From: Hoeflea sp. BAL378
GTDB taxonomy: Bacteria > Pseudomonadota > Alphaproteobacteria > Rhizobiales > Rhizobiaceae
Direction: 5' to 3'
Assembly: GCF_000759435.1 (NCBI RefSeq)
Contig: NZ_JRJG01000038.1
Span: 1-64,000, forward strand
Length of the DNA: 64,000 nucleotides
The notes beneath the pieces are model-generated. The model saw only the letters and a list, made by a program, of their open reading frames with translations, made no database searches and was not told where the DNA came from. The position numbers were made by a program, and so were the translations under genes. Numbering within the stretch: the first letter of the stretch is position 1; each line of letters opens with the position of its first letter. This document shows positions 18,150 to 25,601 of this stretch, one piece after another.

Positions 18150-18550
18150 CCAGGGAAGCGATCAGCTTCAATGGCGGCGTCGACAACATGACGGGGATCG
18201 TCACCGAGCCCGGGCACGAGCTGGAAGGCCAGAACATCGCCGGCAAGGTGCTGGTGTTCCGGACCGGCAAGGGGTCGACCGGCGGTTCCTACAAGATCTA
18301 CGACATGGTCTCGCGCGGGACCGCGCCAGTGGCCTTCGTGCAGGTGCAGTCCGAGGGAATCACCACGATCGGCGCCATCATCGGCAGTATCCCGGTCGTG
18401 GCGTCGCTGGACCAGGATCCGACCCAGGTCATCCGGACCGGTGATTTCGTTGAACTCGACGCAGAGGCGGGAACCGTGGTGGTGACGCGCCGCGCCGTCG
18501 ACAGTGTTTCCGGCGCTGACCTCACCCAGGGGGCAGAGCATGGCGGATAA
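18077..18550 (+). CDS. Aconitase X swivel (small) subunit
   Basis: AcnX small subunit (DUF126 swivel domain), 157 residues. It has the family sequence GKASGEAIV, SFNGGVDNMTGIV and GKVLVFRTGKGSTGGSYKIYDM, including the conserved serine S67 of the GSTGGS loop, followed by RGTAPVAFVQVQ. It completes the active site of the large subunit. ATG 18077 lies 9 nt after GGAG (18064-18067); GTG 18062 is an alternative start. It overlaps the large-subunit frame by 73 nt and the next gene by 11 nt, so the three genes form one tightly coupled unit. In some organisms both AcnX parts are one polypeptide; here they are separate. Confidence 0.88.
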   Translation: MDGSKLILKGRKIVAGKASGEAIVTREAISFNGGVDNMTGIVTEPGHELEGQNIAGKVLVFRTGKGSTGGSYKIYDMVSRGTAPVAFVQVQSEGITTIGAIIGSIPVVASLDQDPTQVIRTGDFVELDAEAGTVVVTRRAVDSVSGADLTQGAEHGG

Positions 18551-19187
18551 TGCAGGGCGCGTCCCGATGTCGGAGGCCGATCTGGTGCATGCGTTCCGGG
18601 GCCTGCCGACGGCTGTCATCAGCGACAACCTCGACCGGCTGCCGGGGCCGGTCGGATTGCGGGCCTTCCATTCCGGAACACCGCTGGTGGGGCGTGCGCT
18701 CACGGTGCGGACCCGGGTGGGCGACAATCTGGCGATCCACCAGGCGCTGGAGCTTGTAAAGCCCGGCGACGTGATCGTCGTTGACGGTGGCGGCGACGTC
18801 AGCCGTGCGCTGGTTGGCGAGATCATGAAGGCGATCGCCGAGAAAAAAGACGCTGCGGGCTTCGTCATTGATGGCGCCATTCGCGACAGCGCGGCTTTCG
18901 CCAGCTCGGATTTTCCCTGCTACGCGCGGGCTGCCATCCATCGCGGCCCCTACAAGAACGGTCCGGGCGAGGTCAACGTGCCGGTCTCGATCGGCGGCTG
19001 CGTCATCTCTCCCGGCGATATCATCGTGGGTGACGAGGACGGGATTGTGAATTTCGCACCGGCGAAAGCGGAAGACCTGCTGGCCGCGGTGAAGGCGTTT
19101 CTCGTCCGCGAAGAAGAGATCATGCGATCCATCGCGGATGGGACCTACCAGGGCGCCTACGGTGTCAAGGCAACATCCATTACATGA
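18540..19187 (+). CDS. RraA family protein (HMG/CHA aldolase-like)
   Basis: 215-residue member of the RraA/class II HMG-aldolase family. These metal-dependent enzymes cleave 4-hydroxy-4-methyl- or 4-carboxy-4-hydroxy-2-oxo acids to pyruvate plus an oxo acid, and often decarboxylate oxaloacetate; some members only inhibit RNase E. The catalytic signature is kept: GGGDVSRALVGEIM around residues 83-96 and DGAIRD with R115 and D116. The presence of these catalytic residues favours an aldolase over an RNase E inhibitor. ATG 18540 is inside the end of the AcnX small-subunit gene. Placed after a hydro-lyase, it is a good candidate for the chain-cleaving last step of the pathway. Confidence 0.85.
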   Translation: MADNAGRVPMSEADLVHAFRGLPTAVISDNLDRLPGPVGLRAFHSGTPLVGRALTVRTRVGDNLAIHQALELVKPGDVIVVDGGGDVSRALVGEIMKAIAEKKDAAGFVIDGAIRDSAAFASSDFPCYARAAIHRGPYKNGPGEVNVPVSIGGCVISPGDIIVGDEDGIVNFAPAKAEDLLAAVKAFLVREEEIMRSIADGTYQGAYGVKATSIT

Positions 19188-19197
19188 GGAGACCAGT

Positions 19198-19569
19198 GTG
19201 AGCCAGAAAAGTGAATTCCACAAACTCGACGATCCGAGCGACGGACTGTTTCGGGAACTTGGAACCGGCCTGACGACCCATATCTTTTCGGGCGAACACG
19301 CCATGCTTTCGGTGGTCGTGATCGAACCGGGCTGTGTCGGCACGATGCATCATCATCCGGAAGAGCAATGGGGCGTCCTGCTGGAAGGCAGTGCGATCCG
19401 CTACCAAGGCGACGAGGAGATCCCGGTGAGCAAGGGTGATTTCTGGCGCACGCCGGGCAATGTTCCGCACACGATGCGGGCGGGTCCCGATGGCGCGCGC
19501 GTGCTCGACATCTTCAGCCCGCCGCGCCCCGAATACCGCAAGCCCGGCAAGGGTTTTGCCGCCGGCTGA
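19198..19569 (+). CDS. Cupin domain protein
   Basis: Small beta-barrel protein of 123 residues with a single cupin domain. Metal-ligand pattern GTMHHHPEEQWGVLLEG (three histidines and a glutamate) and the second motif FWRTPGNVPHTM are intact, so it probably binds a divalent metal. Start is GTG 19198 with GAGGAGA 7-13 nt upstream. It is the last gene of the AcnX-RraA operon, 10 nt after rraA. Such cupins can be isomerases, decarboxylases or ligand sensors; the function here is not known. Confidence 0.82.
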   Translation: MSQKSEFHKLDDPSDGLFRELGTGLTTHIFSGEHAMLSVVVIEPGCVGTMHHHPEEQWGVLLEGSAIRYQGDEEIPVSKGDFWRTPGNVPHTMRAGPDGARVLDIFSPPRPEYRKPGKGFAAG

Positions 19570-19578
19570 CGCCGGCCC

Positions 19579-19605
19579 GGCGCCTGAGCGACATGTTCAG
19601 GCGCC
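19579..19605 (+). terminator. Stem-loop after the AcnX operon
   Basis: Perfect 9-bp inverted repeat GGCGCCTGA / TCAGGCGCC around a 9-nt loop, 9 nt after the cupin stop codon. Followed by TGTCTC, so no long T-run. Confidence 0.55.
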
Positions 19606-19938
19606 TGTCTCAAGGTCGGGCGCCGTGGACCGCATTTCTGGCGCCGCCACCCGCATATAAGCCCTGAAATTCCGCGACATGATCGTGACGGCTGGTCGCA
19701 AGCGAGCCTCTTCGTTGTGCAGAACCCGCGTCCCCCCGATAATTCCGGGATGCGGGACCACCTGCACCAGTCCTCCGCTCCAATCCACCGATTTCCCGAG
19801 ACGGCTACTCTGCAAACCCGGTGCGCCGAGACGGTTGCGCCCGGCATTTTCCCGCTTGCTCGTCGGTGCCTCGCCCGGATTTCGCGCCCGGATGAACCGG
19901 CGTGTCAATCTGCGATGGAATGGACCATGAATGCTCAA

Positions 19939-19952
19939 TGCAATCGATTGCA
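19939..19952. promoter_or_regulatory. LacI-family operator O1
   Basis: Perfect palindrome TGCAATCGATTGCA with a central CG, typical of LacI/GalR operators. It lies 68 nt before the binding-protein start codon. The LacI-type repressor encoded at 24556-25584 in the same operon is the obvious candidate protein. Confidence 0.7.
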
Positions 19953-19959
19953 ATTGCGC

Positions 19960-19975
19960 TTGCAATCGAGTGCAA
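19960..19975. promoter_or_regulatory. LacI-family operator O2 overlapping a likely promoter
   Basis: TTGCAATCGAGTGCAA, a palindrome with one mismatch and the same half-site as O1, centred 22 bp (two helical turns) from it. The first TTGCAA (19960-19965) with AACTAA at 19983-19988 (17-nt spacing) could be the -35 and -10 elements, so repressor binding here would block the polymerase. Confidence 0.6.
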
Positions 19976-20019
19976 AGCGTGGAACTAATCGCTTGGGCAC
20001 ATTTTATTGGGAGATCAAA

Positions 20020-21039
20020 ATGAAGCTACGCACCACACTCGCAGCGCTTGCTGCGTCGGTAATTTCCATCGCATCCGCAGGGGCTGAAGAATTCACCATT
20101 GGCCTGTCCAATGGCTGGGTCGGGTCCGAATGGCGGACCCAGATGATTGAAGAAGCGGAGGCCGCCGCCGCCGCATGGGCTGAAAAGGGCGTGACCGTCA
20201 AGGTTGTCGTCCAGAGCGCAAATGTCGACGTGCCGGGGCAGATCGCCCATGTGCGCAACTTCCTCAACCAGGGCGTGGATGCGGTCATCATCAACCCCAA
20301 CAGCCCGACCGCCTTCGATCCGGTCTTCGCCCAGGCAAAGGAGGCCGGCGTGCTCGTGATCTCCACGGACGCCGAGGTTTCGTCGCCTGACGCCATGTAT
20401 GTCGGGATCGACCAGCAGGCCTGGGCCGAGGCGGGCGCCGCATGGCTCGCCAAGACGCTCGACGGCAAGGGCAAGGTGGTGGCCATCAACGGTGTCGCCG
20501 GCCACCCGGCCAACGAGATGCGCGTTGCGGGTTACCGCAAGGTCTTCGGCGAGCATCCCGGCATCGAGATCGTCAACGAAGTGAACGCGAACTGGGACCA
20601 GGCGCAGGGCCAGCAGGCGATGCAGAACCTGCTCGCCACCTATCCCGACATCGACGGCGTCTGGGTGCAGGACGGCATGGCCGCCGGCGCATGGCGCTCG
20701 ATCCAGGATTCCCCGCAGGCCGGCAAGATCGCCGCGACCGGCGAGATCCGCAAGGACTTCATCGATCTCTGGGTCAAGGACGACCTGAATTCCGGCGCGT
20801 CCGTCAACCCTCCCGGCGTCATGGCCAGCGCGCTGAACGTGGCCGTGCTGATGCTTCAGGGTCGTGAACTGAAAGAGCCTGCGACTGCCGGCCAGTACGG
20901 CAACGCCATGTATCTGCCGATTCCGTTCATCGATGCGTCGAACCTTCAGGAAGTGGCGACCGAGCTTGAAGGCAAGCCGGGCTTCTATTCCTACACCAGC
21001 GCCTTGAGCATTGAAGAGGCGGAAGCGCTGTTCAAGTAG
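20020..21039 (+). CDS. Sugar ABC transporter substrate-binding protein (ribose type)
   Basis: Periplasmic binding protein of the type 1 fold (Peripla_BP_4, RbsB-like), 339 residues. Signal peptide MKLRTTLAALAASVISIASAGA precedes the mature start EEFTIGLSNGW. Family features are NQGVDAVIINPNSPTAFDPVF and STDAEVSSPDAMYVGIDQ. The frame extends upstream to 19717, but TGGGAG at 20008-20013 and the signal peptide fix ATG 20020. It heads an operon with an RbsA-like ATPase, two RbsC-like permeases and a LacI repressor. The sugar is not identifiable from sequence; downstream enzymes suggest a hexose, amino sugar or glycoside. Confidence 0.92.
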   Translation: MKLRTTLAALAASVISIASAGAEEFTIGLSNGWVGSEWRTQMIEEAEAAAAAWAEKGVTVKVVVQSANVDVPGQIAHVRNFLNQGVDAVIINPNSPTAFDPVFAQAKEAGVLVISTDAEVSSPDAMYVGIDQQAWAEAGAAWLAKTLDGKGKVVAINGVAGHPANEMRVAGYRKVFGEHPGIEIVNEVNANWDQAQGQQAMQNLLATYPDIDGVWVQDGMAAGAWRSIQDSPQAGKIAATGEIRKDFIDLWVKDDLNSGASVNPPGVMASALNVAVLMLQGRELKEPATAGQYGNAMYLPIPFIDASNLQEVATELEGKPGFYSYTSALSIEEAEALFK

Positions 21040-21056
21040 CGTCTGCTGAACATCAG

Positions 21057-21083
21057 GCCGGCCCCTCAGCGGGCCGGCTTTTT
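21057..21083 (+). terminator. Hairpin with T-run between binding-protein and ATPase genes
   Basis: GCCGGCCC / GGGCCGGC stem (21057-21064 and 21071-21078) with 6-nt loop, followed by TTTTT. This is a proper intrinsic terminator shape inside the operon. Partial termination here would give more binding protein than membrane components. Confidence 0.75.
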
Positions 21084-21108
21084 CTCAAACTGAATCAGGG
21101 TGGATGTC

Positions 21109-22617
21109 ATGCCGAGACTTCGTCTTGAGGGTGTGTGCAAGCGCTATGGAGCGACCGTCGCCCTGGGCCGCGGCGATCTGAGCCTCATGCCGGGGGAAGT
21201 GCACGTCCTGATGGGATCCAACGGATCCGGCAAGAGCACGCTCAGCAAGATCATTGCCGGCAGCGTGCGTCCCGACGAGGGGGTGATCGAGTGCGACGGC
21301 TCGATCGTCACCATCCCGAGCCCGCGGGCCGCGAGGGATCTCGGCATCGCCGTGTTTTACCAGGAATTGAGTCTGGCTGCGCATCGCAGCGTGGTCGAGA
21401 ATATCTGCTTGCCCGGACTGGGCCACGCCAGGGGCCTGTTCCGCAACCGCGCCGAGATGACGGCCGCCGCGGAACCCTTCATCGAACCGTTCGAAAGTGT
21501 TCTCGGCGAAGGCTTCGGGCTCGACGTGCCGGTCGGGCGTCTGCGCGCGGATCAGCGTCAGCTTGTCGAAATCATGAAGACGCTCGCCGCCAGGCCGGAC
21601 ATCCTCATTTTCGATGAGCCGACATCGGCGCTGGATCGTGCGCAGGTCGAGTGTTTCATGGCGGTGTTGCGCAAGCTCAAGGCCGACGGCAAGAGCATCA
21701 TTTTCATCTCGCACCGCATGGACGAGATCTTCGAGATCGGCGACCGGGTGACGATCATCCGCGACGGGGAAACGGTCCGCACGTCGGTTCTTGCCGACAC
21801 GACGATGGAAGAGATCCTGCGCACCATGACGGGCGAGGAAGCGACCGGACCCGCGGCGCCCGCCGTTTCCGCTGCGGTGAAGACGCCCCAACGCCCGACG
21901 GTAAAGCTCAAGGTGTCAAATCTCGTGGCGCCCGGCGTGAACAATGTCTCCTTCGAGGTGGCGGCAGGCGAAATCCTGGGCTTCGGCGGTCTGCACGGCC
22001 AGGGGCAATCCGCCGCGCTGCGCGCGCTTTTCGGCGCGGCACAATCCCGGTCCGGTGACATCGAGGTCGGAACGACCAGATTGACGGGCAATTCCCCGCG
22101 CGCCTCCATTCGCAACGGCCTTGCCTATGTGTCCGGGGATCGCGCCCGCGACGGCGTGATCGAGGGACGGTCGATCCTCGAAAACACCGTGCCCATCTAC
22201 GCTCTGAAGAACCACCTCTTCGTCGCCTCGCCCCGGTCGCTCGGAGCCAAGGCGCAACAGGCGCTCGAGCAGTTGCAGACCAAGTATCAGACCCTGTTCC
22301 ACCCGATCAACTCGCTGTCGGGGGGCAACCAGCAAAAGGTGGTTGTCTCGCGCTGGCTGATGGCCCCGCCCGAGGTCATGCTGCTGGACGACCCGACCAA
22401 GGGGATCGATATTGCTTCGAAAGCAGAGCTGTTCCGGGTGCTGCGGGAGCTCGCCGCCGCAGGCATGGCGATCTTGCTCTATTCCTCGGAGGATGCCGAA
22501 TTGCTGGAGAATTCCGATCGCGTGCTGGTGTTCAACAATGGCCGCACCGTGCGTGAACTCGTGGGCGACGAGCGCACGCGCTACCATCTCTACCACGCTG
22601 CCTACGAGGCCGCGTGA
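21109..22617 (+). CDS. Sugar ABC transporter ATP-binding protein (RbsA/MglA type)
   Basis: Duplicated ABC ATPase of 502 residues on the cytoplasmic face of the importer. The first half has a complete Walker A (GSNGSGKST) and Walker B ([12 protein letters not shown]). The second half has the degenerate Walker A typical of this subfamily (GGLHGQGQSAAL), a canonical signature LSGGNQQKVVVSRWL and Walker B MLLDDPTKGID. GTG 21100 is also in frame; ATG 21109 starts the conserved domain. Its stop codon overlaps the first permease start by one base. Confidence 0.93.
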   Translation: MPRLRLEGVCKRYGATVALGRGDLSLMPGEVHVLMGSNGSGKSTLSKIIAGSVRPDEGVIECDGSIVTIPSPRAARDLGIAVFYQELSLAAHRSVVENICLPGLGHARGLFRNRAEMTAAAEPFIEPFESVLGEGFGLDVPVGRLRADQRQLVEIMKTLAARPDILIFDEPTSALDRAQVECFMAVLRKLKADGKSIIFISHRMDEIFEIGDRVTIIRDGETVRTSVLADTTMEEILRTMTGEEATGPAAPAVSAAVKTPQRPTVKLKVSNLVAPGVNNVSFEVAAGEILGFGGLHGQGQSAALRALFGAAQSRSGDIEVGTTRLTGNSPRASIRNGLAYVSGDRARDGVIEGRSILENTVPIYALKNHLFVASPRSLGAKAQQALEQLQTKYQTLFHPINSLSGGNQQKVVVSRWLMAPPEVMLLDDPTKGIDIASKAELFRVLRELAAAGMAILLYSSEDAELLENSDRVLVFNNGRTVRELVGDERTRYHLYHAAYEAA

Positions 22618-23594
22618 TGAGCCTGCCCTCCCACGCCATGCCCCACCAGCGTTCGGTGTTCGAGCGCTTTCCGTTTATCCCGGCGCTGGGGATCCTGGCG
22701 GTCCTGTTGCTTCTCAACGGAATTGCCGAGCCCAACAGCATGTCCTTTGGCGCCATCACGGGGCTCACCAAGACCTATCTGGCCCTGATGTTCCTCGCCG
22801 TGGCGCAGTCCCTGGTCGTCTTCTCGTCGGACATTGACCTGTCGGTGGGCGCGATCCTGTCTCTGGTCAATGTCGTGGTCGTCGTCCTGATCGAGCGGCT
22901 CGGCGGCGGCGCCGATGCGGTGCTGCTGTCCTGCCTGGTCGGGGTCCTGGTCGGCACACTCGCCGGCGTCTTCAACGGCTTCGTGGTCGTCGGGCTGCGG
23001 CTGCAGCCGATCGTGGCCACTTTCGCGACCGGGATCGTGTTCACGGGCCTTGCCCTGTGGGTGCTGCCGGTCGCCGGCATGCCGGTGCCGCAATCGTTCT
23101 GGCGCACCTATGGCGGCAGGATCTGCGACATTCCCTTCGTGTTCTACGTCGTTGCCGCCCTGGGACTGCTGATTTGGCTCACGGTCAGGACCAAATACAT
23201 CATCCAGTTGATGGCGGTCGGCGACAACCGGCTCGCCGCCTACCAGAGCGGCCTGCCGGTCACGCGCATCCGCATCAAGGCCTTTGCGCTGTGCGGCATG
23301 CTGTCGGCGGTGGCCGCGCTCTGCATCATCGGCGACACCGCAAGCGGCGACCCGGTGGTGGGCAACGCCATGACGCTCTACAGCGTCGCCGCCGTGGTGC
23401 TGGGCGGCACGGCGCTTTCGGGCGGCTCGGGCTCCATGCTCGGGTCGGCCATCGGCGCGCTGATCATCGGCCTGATCAACTCCTTCGTCTTCTTTGCCGG
23501 CGTGTCGTCGGAATGGCAGAATTTCGCCCAGGGCGTCGCGGTGCTTGTCGCGCTCATGGCGGGCGTCCTGATTACAAGGAGGATCAGCAAATGA
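22617..23594 (+). CDS. Sugar ABC transporter permease 1 (RbsC type)
   Basis: Inner-membrane permease of 325 residues with about 8-10 hydrophobic segments and RbsC-family blocks: SSDIDLSVGAILSLVNVV, GLRLQPIVATFATG and VLGGTALSGGSGSMLGSAIGAL. Overlaps the ATPase stop by one base and the second permease by 4 nt (ATGA), so translation is coupled. The two permeases probably form a heterodimer channel. Confidence 0.92.
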   Translation: MSLPSHAMPHQRSVFERFPFIPALGILAVLLLLNGIAEPNSMSFGAITGLTKTYLALMFLAVAQSLVVFSSDIDLSVGAILSLVNVVVVVLIERLGGGADAVLLSCLVGVLVGTLAGVFNGFVVVGLRLQPIVATFATGIVFTGLALWVLPVAGMPVPQSFWRTYGGRICDIPFVFYVVAALGLLIWLTVRTKYIIQLMAVGDNRLAAYQSGLPVTRIRIKAFALCGMLSAVAALCIIGDTASGDPVVGNAMTLYSVAAVVLGGTALSGGSGSMLGSAIGALIIGLINSFVFFAGVSSEWQNFAQGVAVLVALMAGVLITRRISK

Positions 23595-24559
23595 GCGGGC
23601 TGTCCACCTCGATCGCCGATCTGGCCAGGACCCCGCTGGTGGTTGCGCTGGGCCTGATCCTTGCTCTGCTCGTGCTCGGCGAACTCCTGTCTCCCGGCTT
23701 TGCCTCCGCCTCCCAGATCATGCGTCTGCTGATCGTGGCCTCGATCCTCGGCGTGGTCGCGGCCGGGCAGAACCTGGTCATTCTCGGCGGCCGCGAGGGG
23801 ATCGATCTCTCTGTCGGCGGCGTGGTGTCGCTGAGCGCGGTGATCGCCGGCAACATGATGCAGGGAAGCGACGCGGGCATCATTCCCGCGATCCTCGCCT
23901 GCCTGGCGACGGGCGCCTTTTTCGGGCTGCTCAACGGCCTCGGCGTCACGCTGCTGCGCATTCCGCCGCTGATCATGACGCTCGGCATGCTCGGCGTCCT
24001 GCAAGGGTTGCTTGTGGTGGTGCGCAGCGGCATTCCCTCGGGCCTTGCCGCCCCGGGTCTGGCCCGTTTCGTGACCCAGCCCTTCCTGTTCGGCGTGCCC
24101 GGGATGATCTGGCTCTGGGGCGCAATCGGCGTGCTCATGGCGCTGCTGCTCCGGCGGACGCTGTTCGGCTACCGCGTCTATGCGATCGGCTCGAACGAGA
24201 CCGCCGCCCGGATGGCGGGTGTGCCGGCCGACCTGATCCGCGTCAGCCTGTTCGTCTTCTCGGGCATGTTCGCGGCCGTCGCAGGCTTCTGCATCATTGG
24301 CTATTCCGGCTCGTCGTTCTCCAATGTCGGGGCGCAGTACATGCTGGCCTCCATCATTGCCGTGGTTCTGGGCGGCACGCCGCTCTCGGGCGGCAAGGGC
24401 GGCTACACCGGCACCATGGCCGGCGCGGTTCTGCTGATCCTTCTGCAGAGCATTCTCACCACCTTGAACATCGAGGAGGCTGGCCGCCAGTTCGCCTTCG
24501 GCGCGACCTTGCTCGTGCTGATGCTCTTTTACGGTCGCGGCAAGGCCCTGAGAGGATGA
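23591..24559 (+). CDS. Sugar ABC transporter permease 2 (RbsC type)
   Basis: Second RbsC-type permease, 322 residues, strongly hydrophobic. Characteristic blocks are LVILGGREGIDLSVGGVVSLSAV, LLRIPPLIMTLGMLGVLQG and ASIIAVVLGGTPLSGGKGGYTGTMAGA. AAGGAGGATCAG upstream of ATG 23591 is a strong ribosome site inside the preceding gene. Its stop overlaps the LacI start by 4 nt. Confidence 0.92.
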   Translation: MSGLSTSIADLARTPLVVALGLILALLVLGELLSPGFASASQIMRLLIVASILGVVAAGQNLVILGGREGIDLSVGGVVSLSAVIAGNMMQGSDAGIIPAILACLATGAFFGLLNGLGVTLLRIPPLIMTLGMLGVLQGLLVVVRSGIPSGLAAPGLARFVTQPFLFGVPGMIWLWGAIGVLMALLLRRTLFGYRVYAIGSNETAARMAGVPADLIRVSLFVFSGMFAAVAGFCIIGYSGSSFSNVGAQYMLASIIAVVLGGTPLSGGKGGYTGTMAGAVLLILLQSILTTLNIEEAGRQFAFGATLLVLMLFYGRGKALRG

Positions 24560-25584
24560 GCGCGCCGGTGCGACCCAATCTCAAGGACATTGCGCAACGG
24601 GCCGGGGTCTCGACCTCCACGGTGTCGCGTGCCCTGAGCGGGTCGAGCCTGATCGCCGAAGCGACGGTGGACCGGATCCGGGCTCTCGCCGATGAATACG
24701 GCTATCGCCCGAATGTCAGGGCGCGCAATTTCCGCACCCAGAAGACCATGGCGGTGCTGATCGTCGTCCGCGACATCGGCAACCCGTTCTACCTGGAGGT
24801 TTTCAAGGGCGTCGAGCGCGTCGCCCGGCAGGCCGGCTATTCGGTGCTGATGGCGAATACCGAGAACGACAAGGAACGCGAAGTCGCCTATTTCGAGATG
24901 CTCAGCGACGGTCTCGCGGACGGCATGATCCTGATGACCGGCGCGGTTCCCAAATCCGTCCGCGATCACAGGCCCGGCCACGACAACGTGGTCGTGGCGC
25001 TGGAAATGGTCGAAGACTTCAACGTGCCGCAGATCCTGATCGACAACGAGGCGGCGGCGGTCACGGCGGTCGAGCACCTGATCGGGCTCGGCCACACCCG
25101 CATCGCCCATATCGCCGGGCCGATCCCCGAGGGCATGAGCATCCGCAGGCAGAAGGGATACTGCCTCGCCATGCAGGCAGCCGGACTTGAAATCCCTGCG
25201 GGCTACCTGTGCCGGGGCGATTTCACCCTGCAGAGCGGAGAGCGGTGCGCCCGGGCCCTGCTCAACGCCGAGCCCCGGCCTACCGCGATCTTTGTGGCCA
25301 ATGACGAAATGGCATTCGGCGTGATCCGCCAGGCGTATCAACTGGGCCTGAGCGTGCCGGCGGACCTGTCCGTCATCGGCTTCGACAATATCGCCTTCAG
25401 CGAAGCGTTCCTGCCTTCCCTGACCACCATCAGCCAGCCGCGTCTCGATATCGGCGAGCGCGCCATGTCGGTTCTGCTCGATCTGATGAACGACAAGACT
25501 CCTCCCGCCGATCCCACCATCCTGCCGACCCAGCTTATGGTTCGCGAAACGACAGCGGCGCCCCATCCCGCCGCGCAAGATTGA
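24556..25584 (+). CDS. LacI-family transcriptional repressor
   Basis: 342-residue regulator. N-terminal LacI helix-turn-helix: NLKDIAQRAGVSTSTVSRAL followed by the hinge region and RARNFRTQKTMAVLIV. The effector domain is of the periplasmic-binding-protein type, with NPFYLEVFKGVE, HIAGP and IFVANDEMAFGV as in LacI/PurR relatives. It overlaps the permease gene by 4 nt and is part of the operon it probably represses. Its likely operators are the paired palindromes at 19939-19952 and 19960-19975. The inducer should be the imported sugar or its phosphate. Confidence 0.93.
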   Translation: MSAPVRPNLKDIAQRAGVSTSTVSRALSGSSLIAEATVDRIRALADEYGYRPNVRARNFRTQKTMAVLIVVRDIGNPFYLEVFKGVERVARQAGYSVLMANTENDKEREVAYFEMLSDGLADGMILMTGAVPKSVRDHRPGHDNVVVALEMVEDFNVPQILIDNEAAAVTAVEHLIGLGHTRIAHIAGPIPEGMSIRRQKGYCLAMQAAGLEIPAGYLCRGDFTLQSGERCARALLNAEPRPTAIFVANDEMAFGVIRQAYQLGLSVPADLSVIGFDNIAFSEAFLPSLTTISQPRLDIGERAMSVLLDLMNDKTPPADPTILPTQLMVRETTAAPHPAAQD

Positions 25585-25601
25585 AGAAAGAGATCCTGAT
25601 C

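Larger units (their letters stand above)
19606..20019. other. Promoter region of the sugar ABC operon
   Basis: About 410 bases without a supported gene between the AcnX-operon terminator and the sugar-binding-protein gene. Its last 80 bases hold two LacI-type palindromes and a possible promoter. The rest shows nothing that I can identify. Confidence 0.5.
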
